Origin: Butyrivibrio proteoclasticus | GTDB taxonomy: Bacteria; Bacillota; Clostridia; Lachnospirales; Lachnospiraceae | Direction: 5' to 3' | NCBI RefSeq assembly: GCF_900115735.1 | Contig: NZ_FOXO01000016.1 | Coordinates: 24,871 to 88,870, forward strand | Length of the DNA stretch: 64,000 bases | Part shown: in pieces, positions 25,499 to 33,627 of the stretch | Numbering within the stretch: position 1 is the stretch's first letter | How the letters are laid out: each line of letters begins with the position of its first letter | Translations under genes and position numbers: made by a program | The notes under the pieces: model-generated | The model's database searches: none | What the model saw: only the letters and a program-made list of their open reading frames with translations | What the model was told of the DNA's origin: nothing

Positions 25499-25513
25499 TG
25501 TCGAAATATTTAG

Positions 25514-25615
25514 TTATGAATTAGCAATTATTCCTGCTATATCCACTGCTGTCATATAAGTTCCAAGTCCAAAAAAGTTATCATTGCCCATTATAACCAT
25601 CTGGTTATCTACCAT
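25514..25615 (-). CDS. Possible 33-residue small ORF or gene fragment
   Basis: An ATG at 25615 opens a 33-codon frame ending NSTOP (MVDNQMVIMGNDNFFGLG at its start). No ribosome site precedes it and I recognise no family. It lies between the iolD control region and a terminator, and may be a remnant like its DUF4214 neighbour. Low confidence that it is expressed. Confidence 0.2.
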   Translation of the reverse strand: MVDNQMVIMGNDNFFGLGTYMTAVDIAGIIANS

Positions 25616-25634
25616 GTTCAATTGAAGAACATTA

Positions 25635-25686
25635 AAAAATATGGGCAGGTACATTGTAGATCACTCTCATTACAAAATTCCTGCCC
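25635..25686 (-). terminator. Rho-independent terminator downstream of hipA
   Basis: GGGCAGG (25643-25649) pairs with CCTGCCC (25680-25686). On the minus strand the stem is followed by ATATTTTTT. It ends transcription from the HipBA module or from the older gene whose remnant lies between. Confidence 0.75.
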
Positions 25687-25717
25687 TATTATTTATATTC
25701 TTATTCTGTTTCTATAC

Positions 25718-25912
25718 TCACAATCCAAATCCTGCAAGCATATTTGCAAACTCTTGTGAGCCACCAAAGCCGTTCATGACATCTTCTCTGGAAGCACCAT
25801 TTGCAAGTTTATTTAACCAATTTGCTCTTCCGACCTCATCGGGGGCGTAATCTCTATTATACGTTTCTTCACACTTCTTTCCATATATTCTTACCTTTTT
25901 GGAATGCTTCAA
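25718..25912 (-). pseudogene. Remnant of a DUF4214-repeat protein C-terminus
   Basis: A 64-codon frame whose second half (from YNRDYAPDEVGRANWL through ASREDVMNGFGGSQEF) matches the DUF4214 pattern found at the C-termini of large surface proteins. There is no matching N-terminal part upstream, and the frame overlaps the hipA 3' end by 44 bp, so this looks like a relic left when the HipBA module inserted. Family match is from recognised pattern only. Confidence 0.6.
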
Positions 25913-27062
25913 TTTTCATGAGTTTCTGTTCGTACAGTTTTTTTAAACATGGAATTCTTATTCGCCGTTCAAACAGATCCTTCTCATATATGTCAAAATT
26001 CATATTGGCTTTCTCTAAATCCACAATTTGTCTATCTTGAACATATGATAGAAGTTTGCTCTCCTTTGCAATAAAGGAATGTGTTTTGATTGAAGAAAGT
26101 TTTACATGCTCAAGCTCTGTATATGGAATGTTATAAAACATTGAATTGCCAGAATCGTATATTGGGGCGAATCCCAATATTTCAAGAGTATCTGGATTAC
26201 GCACAACAGAGATATTATTCATGTGTCTGTCCGTGTTAGATATAAGATAATCTGTCATAATTTCGTAATCCATGAATCTGGTGAAGTCATCATCACTGAT
26301 TCCAAGACTCAGACATACTTTCTTGAGCGGATAATAGAGAGATTCATTCTGTTTTATCTTAATTGTCTGTAACAGTTCCCACGCACTTATACACTCAAGA
26401 TTTTCACTACAAAAATCGTAAGACATGCATCCGATGCCTTCTATCCCGCCCTCAACGTCGACCGTTGTAAGGATATAATCCGTATGGTTTTTAAACCCCT
26501 GTTTCTTGTGGAGCTCAGTAGCAAAAATTTCATTCAGGCTCTGCTGATAAGAACTACCATAATTGCCCTTGACCATATATCTTTTTCCAGATTCATCTAT
26601 ACACCACTTCTTTTGCAGTTCACCTTGTGAAGCAGCACATTTAAATCGTGTCTTCATGCGTATGTCTATAACATGGTCCTTATTCATGGTCAATTCACCG
26701 AACGTATCCACGAAATCATTTGTAAAAAGGTTTACATCTTCCCATGAAAGATCTTCGCCACGAGGTTTTATCCAGTAGCAGTCTGATAAGCTGAGCGCAA
26801 GATTATCCACTAATGCACTATTAGTCGATTCATATCCGAGTTTTTGCAAGGCTGATTTAGCTCCATTTCTGGTTTTAGGAATTGCGCGATCTTTCCACCA
26901 CTCATGAAATTTCATGTCATTCATCCTGCCACCCAATGGAAAATGATCAATCTGTGCCTCATTCTTTCTGCAGTTACCAAGTATGCCTTCGTCGGATATT
27001 TCCATCAGGCATACCGGTATATTCTTATGCATTAAATAATACTCATTTGCAATCTTTTTCAT
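25869..27062 (-). CDS. HipA-like serine/threonine kinase (putative toxin)
   Basis: A 397-residue protein. The C-terminal half shows HipA-kinase signatures: MTDYLISNTDRHMNNISV (near 270, catalytic DRHxxN) and FAPIYDSGNSMF (near 300, metal-binding D). Residues 160-175 (GKRYMVKGNYGSSYQQS) probably form the nucleotide-binding loop. The N-terminal third does not look like the canonical HipA N-subdomain 1. It follows the XRE gene by 3 bp, with the ribosome site GGAG inside that gene's last codons, the usual antitoxin-then-toxin order. HipA of E. coli phosphorylates GltX; the target here is unknown. Some relatives act in phage defence. Confidence 0.82.
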   Translation of the reverse strand: MKKIANEYYLMHKNIPVCLMEISDEGILGNCRKNEAQIDHFPLGGRMNDMKFHEWWKDRAIPKTRNGAKSALQKLGYESTNSALVDNLALSLSDCYWIKPRGEDLSWEDVNLFTNDFVDTFGELTMNKDHVIDIRMKTRFKCAASQGELQKKWCIDESGKRYMVKGNYGSSYQQSLNEIFATELHKKQGFKNHTDYILTTVDVEGGIEGIGCMSYDFCSENLECISAWELLQTIKIKQNESLYYPLKKVCLSLGISDDDFTRFMDYEIMTDYLISNTDRHMNNISVVRNPDTLEILGFAPIYDSGNSMFYNIPYTELEHVKLSSIKTHSFIAKESKLLSYVQDRQIVDLEKANMNFDIYEKDLFERRIRIPCLKKLYEQKLMKIEAFQKGKNIWKEV

Positions 27063-27065
27063 TTA

Positions 27066-27470
27066 TCAGCTCCATATAATATCCTCTTTCTTGTCATACT
27101 CGCAGTCCTTTTCAAACTTTGCTCGTATTTCATAAAATGAGTCAAACATATCCTTAACATATAGAGGTAGGTTTTCTCTCTTAACCCCTTCCATTGAAGT
27201 ACTTATCCGTATCATGTTGCCATAAGAATCAGTAATGCTATTAGCACTTTTGTCGTAATAATACTTGTCTCCAGCTGGCGTCTGAATAATTTCTGAATAT
27301 CGTTCAGATGATGGAATCAGCATAGATAACATGCCTAAAATATATGGCGCAGGTCTGGATTCCCCCTGTTCCCACCTTCTCAATGTGCCCAAAGGTATTC
27401 CATACTTAATGGCAAAAGCCTTCTGTGTTAATCCAGTGTTATCTCTTAGCTCTTTTATCGTTATCGCCAT
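27066..27470 (-). CDS. XRE-family regulator, putative HipB-like antitoxin
   Basis: A 134-residue protein with an N-terminal helix-turn-helix (residues 1-60; LTQKAFAIKYGIPLGTLRRWEQGESRP) and a C-terminal part (about 70-134) that I do not recognise and that may contact the kinase. GGAG lies 5 nt before the ATG. Upstream are three palindromic sites at exact 30-bp spacing, one across the predicted promoter, so it likely represses its own operon. It is longer than E. coli HipB (88 residues). Confidence 0.83.
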   Translation of the reverse strand: MAITIKELRDNTGLTQKAFAIKYGIPLGTLRRWEQGESRPAPYILGMLSMLIPSSERYSEIIQTPAGDKYYYDKSANSITDSYGNMIRISTSMEGVKRENLPLYVKDMFDSFYEIRAKFEKDCEYDKKEDIIWS

Positions 27471-27497
27471 TTTTGCTCCGTCTTTATATTTATAAAT

Positions 27498-27583
27498 ATA
27501 CTCATTTTGAATACCGATATGTTTACAATAATCATTTTGATTACCTTCACTTATATGGTACTCAAAGTGATTACCACCGTCAA
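27498..27583 (-). promoter_or_regulatory. hipBA-like promoter with three phased palindromic operators
   Basis: Consensus TAnTCAnnnTGAnTACC occurs at 27499, 27529 and 27559, exactly 30 bp apart. The third copy has the fullest symmetry (GGTAnTCA...TGAnTACC). A promoter TTGACG (27578-27583), 17-bp spacer, TACCAT (27555-27560) has the third operator across its spacer and -10; the other two lie downstream in the leader. Autoregulation by the XRE protein is the obvious reading. Confidence 0.75.
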
Positions 27584-27661
27584 GTATTTTCCATATTAGT
27601 ATGACAGTTCAGAGCTATGCTTGCCTGTACTTCCTGAATTTTTCTCACTCAAACCGTTTTC

Positions 27662-28207
27662 TTAGAGCGACTGGTGGATACGGCCGCTCTTTTTTGCAGT
27701 CATATATACATCCTTGAACATTCGTTTCATGCCGCCTCCAACAAGGATGTTGTATGGCATCACCAAGCCATCTGAGATGATAACATCCCGGAATGGCATA
27801 AATGTCGCTTCCAACATCAGCGGCATTGGAGCTCCCAAAAACATCTCCTCCCAACTCGATATGATGCCACTCACCTGATACACCTCTTCATCTTCGAGAG
27901 AAATGAAGATCGTACCCTTTTTCAGATGCCGTTCCATCATGAACTTTCCCTGAATCCGTCGTTTCCAACTTCGGATAATCTCCCTGTGGTCATCTGGGAG
28001 ATCAGGGTTTTCAATCAGATAGGCATCTATTATTGTGACATCCGACCACAGCTTGTTCGCGATCTTTTTTACATCTGCCGGATCCAGTTCTTTTGCTGTC
28101 GCAACGCTCTTGAGTTTACGGTTAATTCGATACTTCCTGTTTACAAAATCGAGCATCGGCAACCAAAGTTTATAATACAGTTGTCCATCTTCTCGCGATA
28201 ACGTCAT
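27662..28207 (-). CDS. Uncharacterised 181-residue protein beside the transposase remnant
   Basis: An intact 181-residue ORF with a strong GAGGAGGAA ribosome site overlapping the end of the transposase frame. The N-terminal half is helical and charged (MTLSREDGQLYYKLWLPMLD, DPADVKKIANKLW); the C-terminal half is rich in beta-like segments (KKGTIFISLEDEEVYQVSG, MPLMLEATFMPFRDVIISDG). I do not assign a function. It may be IS cargo or a neighbouring gene captured by deletion. Proteins of this look are common in Lachnospiraceae. Confidence 0.6.
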   Translation of the reverse strand: MTLSREDGQLYYKLWLPMLDFVNRKYRINRKLKSVATAKELDPADVKKIANKLWSDVTIIDAYLIENPDLPDDHREIIRSWKRRIQGKFMMERHLKKGTIFISLEDEEVYQVSGIISSWEEMFLGAPMPLMLEATFMPFRDVIISDGLVMPYNILVGGGMKRMFKDVYMTAKKSGRIHQSL

Positions 28208-28210
28208 CGA

Positions 28211-29020
28211 TCATTCCTCCTCTTTTAGAAACGCCATGATCTCATCATAGGTTCTTGGGCTGTTCTCCACTGCTTTCAAAAGTTCCTGCTTTCGCTGTGC
28301 ACTGGCCTTTTGATCTGAATAGTACAGGTGGAAGTATCGCTCTTCTTCATCCGATGCATAAAGCTGATGGCGGACAGTCATTCCATACGTCTTGTATTTT
28401 CGAATGTTGCATTCCCGCTTATTCTCGAACTTTCCTCTGTTCTCAAGAATCAGGCCGCTGACAAAAGTGGCCATTCCTTTGACCATGATCACAAAGTCAT
28501 AGCCGCACTGATCCATGTACCGGATGTTTTCCTTGCTGAAGTATCCCCGGTCAAGGATGAAGCCTACTCTTTTATAGCCGTATCCCTTTGCTTTTTCCAG
28601 CATGAACTGCAGCTGTGAGATGTCTACAATACTTCCCGGGTACTGCTCATAAAATAGAGGCTCCCGGTTGTTTGTATCATAGGCAACTGCATAATTGAAG
28701 ATTGGCAGATTCCTCGGATCCTTTGCATGTCCGAACTCAACCATCTCAATGTCGCCGGCCTGACAGTTCTTATTCGCTGAATCATAAGATATATATATCT
28801 TTTCCCTGTGGTCTCGGGTCGCATTCCATTCGTTCAGGAACCCTATACTCTGATCATCTGTAATTGAAGCAAAGAAGTCAGAAACCTTTGTATCGCTGTA
28901 TATATGCATCTTCTCTGTAAAAAGAGGATGATTATACGCATACATCGGATAATACTGTCCGGCATTGTTCTCACAGACGATCGAGTACGCACACAGGTCA
29001 AGGAACAGCCCGCAAACCCG
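28211..29020 (-). pseudogene. Truncated IS1634/IS4-family DDE transposase
   Basis: The frame is open from just after an in-frame TAG at 29021-29023 and reads GLFLDLCAYSIVCENNAGQYYP before the first ATG at 28945, so the biological N-terminus is lost. Transposase features are YISYDSANKN (probable catalytic D), GFILDRGYFSKENI (second D) and FVIMVKGM. The C-terminal part carrying the third catalytic residue is missing: after KASAQRKQEL the sequence ends in an unrelated-looking tail (SPRTYDEIMAFLKEEE). Non-functional by these criteria. Confidence 0.8.
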
Positions 29021-29151
29021 CTATTTTCTTGGTTTTTTTCAGTGTCACTCACTTCAGCTTCTCATTGAGTGAGAAATCTCGTGGGAAGTTCAGGATTTTT
29101 ACAAATAATTATCTATTTATCACTAAATTGATAATGATTTTGAACAAATAT

Positions 29152-30819
29152 CTACACCGTTTCTATAATACAAGAATGATGCTTAAATCCTTCACTTGTA
29201 CTTGGAACATCCCTATCATAATTGATACCAACAAGCAGAATGTTTCCTTTGTAATGCTCTAATCTACTTGGGTAGTTTCGCCTTTTTATTTGAGATAATG
29301 CGGTCTCGACATCCTTGTTATACTTGAGCTCTACTACCATTGCCGGCTTATTGGGATATAGTGGAGAAGGAATAAAAGCTATATCCGCATATCCTTTTCC
29401 GGTATCCAATTCCAAAATCATAGTATAGTATTTTTGAGCAGCGTAATATGCATACTGAATTGCATAGCTTAATGCTGACTCATCATTATATGTTTTATTG
29501 CCAGTCAAATCGTGCACTTGCTCAATCAACTCAGCAACTTTTATGGAATCCTTATCCCATGTGGCTTTTAGCAATTCCTGTGAAACTTCAAATGCCTTGA
29601 AGCTACCAACCCATTCACTTCCTTTTGTAGATGTCTTAAACTCATCAAGAATCTCTTTATTTGGAATGTACACTTCACTTGCTGCATCGTCATATCCTAA
29701 ATATCCCAAATGTATAAGAAGCGATAATACATCATCTTTGCTGGTGAAAGTAGTCATATCATTTTGATAAGTTGACGTATCCACATGTAGTCGAGCTCCA
29801 TCCATCAACAGTGTAACCGCTTCCTTAAGCCCATCATAGTCCTTAACTATATAGTCAGCCAGTGCCTCATATGTTTCTGTTTTATTCCAATAATCCTTAA
29901 CTAAACCAGTTCCAACAGCTTCAACTACAGATAACGGACTATACAAAGAATGTTTGATTCCTTCCAAAGTTTTTCCGGTTGCTTTCAATTCTTCATGGTT
30001 TGGATCAGGGGGAATAACATCACTCACTTCATACCCATCGTACCACTCTTTAATTGTCTCATAATCCCGCCCATAACTCTTGCATAAATCCATAACTTCA
30101 GCCTTGGTAAATCCGGTATATTTAGCAAGCTGTCTGGGAAACATCATTGAATATTCGGTGAACATATTAAGTGCTGAGTGCTTTCCATATTTTTTTATTG
30201 GCAGAATTCCTGTCATATATGCCAAAGCAATATAGCTCTTGTCTTTGAAAAGATCTCGTAAATAATTCAGATAGTTTTCTTGTCCTTCTTTATCAAATGG
30301 AAATTCTCTGAATACAGCATCCCACTCATCTATGACAATAATAAACTGCTGCCCTGTTTCAGCATACACGTCTTCTATAGTCTGGATCATATCTTCGCTG
30401 TCAAAATAGTCAACATTAGGATATTTTTTCTTTATCTCTCTGGAAACGAGTTTCTGCATCGCATCAAGAGCTTCATCAAAGTTGTTTTTGTTCCGTGTAA
30501 ACTTGGTCATCACGATTCTTAATACATCAAACTTTCCAAGATATGCATCCCATGCAAGATTTCCAAATTCTCCATTAGCATCAGCCAGTTTAAGATTACT
30601 GAACAGTTCTCTACTATCTGCTTCTCTGTCATAGTAAGCACAGATCATGTCCACAGCCATTGTCTTTCCAAATCTACGTGGTCTGGAAACACTTACATAT
30701 TTTTGTTTAGTTTTAACAAGTGTGTTTAAATAGGCTATCATTTCAGATTTATCTATATAAATTTGAGAATTTACTGCTTCCAAATATGATTCTTTTCCCG
30801 GATTCAAAAACTGTCCCAT
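29152..30819 (-). CDS. AAA-ATPase-like protein with C-terminal PD-(D/E)XK nuclease domain (PDDEXK_9)
   Basis: A 555-residue protein starting MGQFLNPGKESY. Residues 35-60 hold YVSVSRPRRFGKTMAVDM, a variant Walker A in which RRFGKT replaces GxxxxGKT, typical of the AAA-ATPase_like family. Walker B is FIIVIDEWDAVF near 150. The C-terminus carries GKGYADIAFIP and MVVELKYNK, the D and ExK of the PDDEXK_9 (DUF1703) fold. The ATG at 30819 is preferred to the TTG 12 nt upstream because GGAG lies just before it. These proteins are often multicopy in gut and rumen anaerobes; function is unproven, with roles in mobile-DNA conflict or regulation suggested. Confidence 0.85.
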   Translation of the reverse strand: MGQFLNPGKESYLEAVNSQIYIDKSEMIAYLNTLVKTKQKYVSVSRPRRFGKTMAVDMICAYYDREADSRELFSNLKLADANGEFGNLAWDAYLGKFDVLRIVMTKFTRNKNNFDEALDAMQKLVSREIKKKYPNVDYFDSEDMIQTIEDVYAETGQQFIIVIDEWDAVFREFPFDKEGQENYLNYLRDLFKDKSYIALAYMTGILPIKKYGKHSALNMFTEYSMMFPRQLAKYTGFTKAEVMDLCKSYGRDYETIKEWYDGYEVSDVIPPDPNHEELKATGKTLEGIKHSLYSPLSVVEAVGTGLVKDYWNKTETYEALADYIVKDYDGLKEAVTLLMDGARLHVDTSTYQNDMTTFTSKDDVLSLLIHLGYLGYDDAASEVYIPNKEILDEFKTSTKGSEWVGSFKAFEVSQELLKATWDKDSIKVAELIEQVHDLTGNKTYNDESALSYAIQYAYYAAQKYYTMILELDTGKGYADIAFIPSPLYPNKPAMVVELKYNKDVETALSQIKRRNYPSRLEHYKGNILLVGINYDRDVPSTSEGFKHHSCIIETV

Positions 30820-30909
30820 ATCTTTCTCCAAGCATAAGTATTATTAAAAAGCAACCGCCATCTATCTTCATTCTAATTGACGTATTTCTATTTTACAACT
30901 TCGTTTATC

Positions 30910-32178
30910 TTATATCAGATTCAATTCCACCCTCCTTAAAATTTCCGGAAGAATTTTCACAGAATTTACTTTATATCTTTCTCGTAAGGTATCCAGAAGT
31001 TCCTTTTTTGTGATTTCTGGCAATTCGATCGTGCTACAGAATATACACAAAGCCGCATCTGCTACCTGCTTACTAAAAGGGCTCATCTGGATCAAAAGAC
31101 TGTCAATCAAAAGAGATATTCCGGAAAAAACATCTGTCCCATAGGAAGTAAATGATATCTGCTGAAGAGAATAAAATGGCTCAACTTCTGAATAATCAAG
31201 GTCCGATGTGTAAAGATCCTGCAAATAGCTGTTAGCCATTTCTACCATATTTCCGGTAATGTCAGACATTCTTACCCAGAAGCCCTCTTCGTCACATTTT
31301 CTGGCAGATACAGCCATCGGAAGGCTTGTCGCCCCTCTTGTAATAAAAAGATTTATAGTATATTTATCACTTCCTAAGACATGTGAACTGATGGATTCCG
31401 GAAAAACATAAACTTCCTGATTGGTTCTTTTTATTGGTTCTCTTTTTGCAACTCCGTTTTTATTGTTTTCATGAAAAGAAACAATTACTTCCTCTCCCTT
31501 TGTCGCATCAAGCTTAATATATACAGAAATCCGATAGTACTCATCGAGCACACAAATTGCATTATCAAATTTCTCCTGAGTCTTTACCTCTTTTATCATA
31601 AAAGGCTGGATATGTTCCAGATATTTCTTGATATAATCCAATTTATCAACACCGATAAAATCAAAATACTTGAAAAGATGCTTGTTAAGACCAGAAGCGT
31701 GTTCTGACTCGTCAAGCTTTATTCTGTCCAGTCTTGAAAGCCTGCGAAGCCTCTTGCACAGAAGTTTCTTGCCTGCTAATTCATCGTCTTGCTTTTCGTG
31801 GGTGGTGCTCTCTGATTCTATCGGAACTGTTTCACCATTTATTTTCATCAATTCCAGCACATATGAATAAATCCTCTTCTGTTGCCCGGCATCTGCGTTT
31901 CTAAACAATTCGATGAGGTTCTTCTCATCATTGCTTAATGAAAAAGAATAGTCTATGTTCTCTTTTGAGTTACTTGAATCTGCATCATCATCCAATAATT
32001 CATCTAGTGACACTCCCAGCACATTGCATATAACCGGAAGTTTCGCTGCAGATGGATTAAAGCCTTTTCTCTTCCAATCGCTGATAGTGCTCTCTGCTAT
32101 TCCTGTCTTCATCGAAAACTCTTTTTGTGTTATACCTCGCTTCTTAAGAATTTCAAAAATCTTGCTTCCTATCTGCAT
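30910..32178 (-). CDS. XRE-family regulator with large uncharacterised C-terminal domain
   Basis: A 422-residue protein. Residues 1-62 form an XRE helix-turn-helix (KRGITQKEFSMKTGIAESTI then DWKRKG), followed by an acidic linker (LDDDADSSNSKEN). The remaining 340 residues contain a Lys/Arg-rich patch (GKKLLCKRLRRLSRLDRIKL near 140) and a long mixed alpha/beta region that I cannot assign. Its promoter overlaps a 50-bp palindrome, so self-repression is likely. GGAGG precedes the ATG. It lies 91 bp upstream of the AAA/PDDEXK gene, which suggests possible control of that gene. The length is unusual for XRE proteins and hints at ligand or protein sensing. Confidence 0.75.
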   Translation of the reverse strand: MQIGSKIFEILKKRGITQKEFSMKTGIAESTISDWKRKGFNPSAAKLPVICNVLGVSLDELLDDDADSSNSKENIDYSFSLSNDEKNLIELFRNADAGQQKRIYSYVLELMKINGETVPIESESTTHEKQDDELAGKKLLCKRLRRLSRLDRIKLDESEHASGLNKHLFKYFDFIGVDKLDYIKKYLEHIQPFMIKEVKTQEKFDNAICVLDEYYRISVYIKLDATKGEEVIVSFHENNKNGVAKREPIKRTNQEVYVFPESISSHVLGSDKYTINLFITRGATSLPMAVSARKCDEEGFWVRMSDITGNMVEMANSYLQDLYTSDLDYSEVEPFYSLQQISFTSYGTDVFSGISLLIDSLLIQMSPFSKQVADAALCIFCSTIELPEITKKELLDTLRERYKVNSVKILPEILRRVELNLI

Positions 32179-32196
32179 AGAACCTCCATAAACCTA

Positions 32197-32263
32197 AAAA
32201 GCTACAATTCGATTAGTCGGATTCGTTTAATCGAATTGTAGCTTTTACAATCTTATGAGTCAA
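32197..32263 (-). promoter_or_regulatory. Promoter embedded in a perfect 19-bp-arm palindrome
   Basis: Arms at 32197-32215 and 32228-32246 (AAAAGCTACAATTCGATTA and its exact reverse complement) flank 12 nt. On the minus strand a consensus-like promoter, TTGACT (32258-32263), 17 bp, TACAAT (32235-32240), has its -10 inside the first arm. The palindrome therefore spans about -10 to +30. It can act as an operator and also as a hairpin followed by CTTTTTA. Confidence 0.8.
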
Positions 32264-32465
32264 GCACCACCTCACGATGGTCACCGATTTTAATATAATA
32301 AAAAATGTTCTTGCATTATGTTTTGCCTTTATCTGGATTCTTTCTATCAGTTGTGTTTTTCGAATCACAAAAACAAAATATTGTAGTTCTCATTTATAAA
32401 AAATATGTAAACTTGCATTTTATTGCTATTTTAGAAAGTTTCCTTGCATTTTCAGGTCTTTATTT

Positions 32466-33482
32466 TCATCCTCTTGCAATCATCTCGCCGTACTCAGCCT
32501 TCTCTTCCTCGATGAACTTTCTGACTTCTTCTGTTGTTGGAAGTTCTTCTGAGCAGGAGTGACTCTTTACCATCATTGAAGCTTCTGCACTTCCAAACTC
32601 AAGGCAGTCGATCATATCCCAGCCTGAGAAGATTCCGTAGAGGAATGCTGATGCGTAGCCATCCCCACCGCCAAAACCTTTAAGGGCCTTTACAGGGAAT
32701 GGCTTTATTGAATATTTTTCTCCATCCTTAGTATAAGCGGTTGAGCCTTCTTTTCCATGCTTGATAAGAACTATCTTGGCATTCTCATTGAACCAGGCAC
32801 CTGCGCTCTGCTCATCGTTTCTGCCGGGCTCAATAAGTTTCTCAGTACGGTCAAACTCTTCTCTTGATCCCATGATGATGTCCGCCTCTTTTGCAACAGC
32901 CGCGTAGTAGATTGAGATTTCGTCATCATTTTTCCAGTTGTATGCTCTGTAATCTATATCGAAGATTACTCTTGTTCCATTCTTTTTCGCAAGCATAACT
33001 GCCTTTAAAGCGGCCTCTCTTGATGGGCTTGCAGCCAGTGCTGTTCCCGATATCAAAAGAGCTTTACTATTCGCGATATAATCCTCATCAATATCCTCGA
33101 CAGAGAGCTGAAGATCTGCTATCTCATTTCTGTACATAAGAATGCTGCTCTCTGTTGGAGAAAGAATTTCAGTAAAGGTAAGACCAAGTTTCTCACCTCC
33201 TGTGCATCTTGTGATATGAGAAGTATCAATTCCTTCTTTTTCCATGAAGTGGATAACAAAATCTCCAAACTGGTCATCGGAAACCTTGGCAAAAAATCCC
33301 GCTTTAAGGCCATGTCTTGTCACGCCAATAGAGGTGTTGGCTGGAGATCCGCCCAGGTACTTTTTAAAAGTAGTACACTCTTCAAGTGGATGAAAATAAT
33401 CTACAGGATTAAAGTCTATAGCTATCCTCCCCAAGAAAACTATGTCCATTTTCCTATTCTGATCAAACTCTACATACCTCAT
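32466..33482 (-). CDS. iolC: 5-dehydro-2-deoxygluconokinase
   Basis: A 338-residue PfkB-family kinase. The N-terminus FLGRIAIDFNPVDYFHPLEE followed by KYLGGSPANTSIG is the IolC signature, distinct from fructokinase or KdgK. The C-terminal active site reads GFGGGDGYASAFLYG (catalytic D about 270). It phosphorylates 2-deoxy-5-keto-gluconate, the IolB product. GAGGG precedes the ATG. It is separated from iolDBEG by about 7 kb of island DNA and is co-oriented behind the GH105/ROK genes. An iolJ-type aldolase to split its product is not in this window. Confidence 0.92.
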   Translation of the reverse strand: MRYVEFDQNRKMDIVFLGRIAIDFNPVDYFHPLEECTTFKKYLGGSPANTSIGVTRHGLKAGFFAKVSDDQFGDFVIHFMEKEGIDTSHITRCTGGEKLGLTFTEILSPTESSILMYRNEIADLQLSVEDIDEDYIANSKALLISGTALAASPSREAALKAVMLAKKNGTRVIFDIDYRAYNWKNDDEISIYYAAVAKEADIIMGSREEFDRTEKLIEPGRNDEQSAGAWFNENAKIVLIKHGKEGSTAYTKDGEKYSIKPFPVKALKGFGGGDGYASAFLYGIFSGWDMIDCLEFGSAEASMMVKSHSCSEELPTTEEVRKFIEEEKAEYGEMIARG

Positions 33483-33627
33483 CTCTATACCCTCTTTTTT
33501 ACAAAGATTTTCCTCTTGAACTAAAATGCTGAAATATTCTTCAACTTCGTTTTTGTAATAACCTATCCTTCTCTAAAAAAATCAGCAAAACCCAGTTACT
33601 TATCTATAATATCTTTCCCCAATATTT

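Larger units (their letters stand above)
27631..29095. mobile_element. Degenerate IS1634-like insertion sequence remnant
   Basis: The segment contains an N- and C-terminally truncated DDE transposase plus a 181-codon ORF. Candidate terminal inverted repeats are TTCCTGAATTTTTCTCACTC (27631-27650) and, in reverse complement, 29064-29095, which also begins TCCTGAA and contains TTTCTCACTCAA. A full IS1634 relative would be longer, so the copy has suffered deletion. Exact ends are uncertain. Confidence 0.55.

Noticed and set aside
27498..27575. Short CRISPR-like or iteron-like repeat at 30-bp spacing
   Set aside because: Three short palindromes directly upstream of an XRE regulator, one spanning its promoter, are better explained as operators; no replication gene is nearby.
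32250..32465. Possible gene or RNA between the XRE promoter and the iolC stop
   Set aside because: The stretch is AT-rich with several TTGCATT strings but no ORF with a ribosome site and no stable structure that I could identify.
22497..33482. Reading iolB as KduI and iolC as KdgK for a purely pectin-derived uronate pathway
   Set aside because: The IolC N-terminal signature and the adjacent unmistakable iolD, iolE and iolG fit inositol catabolism better; divergence of IolB is noted instead.
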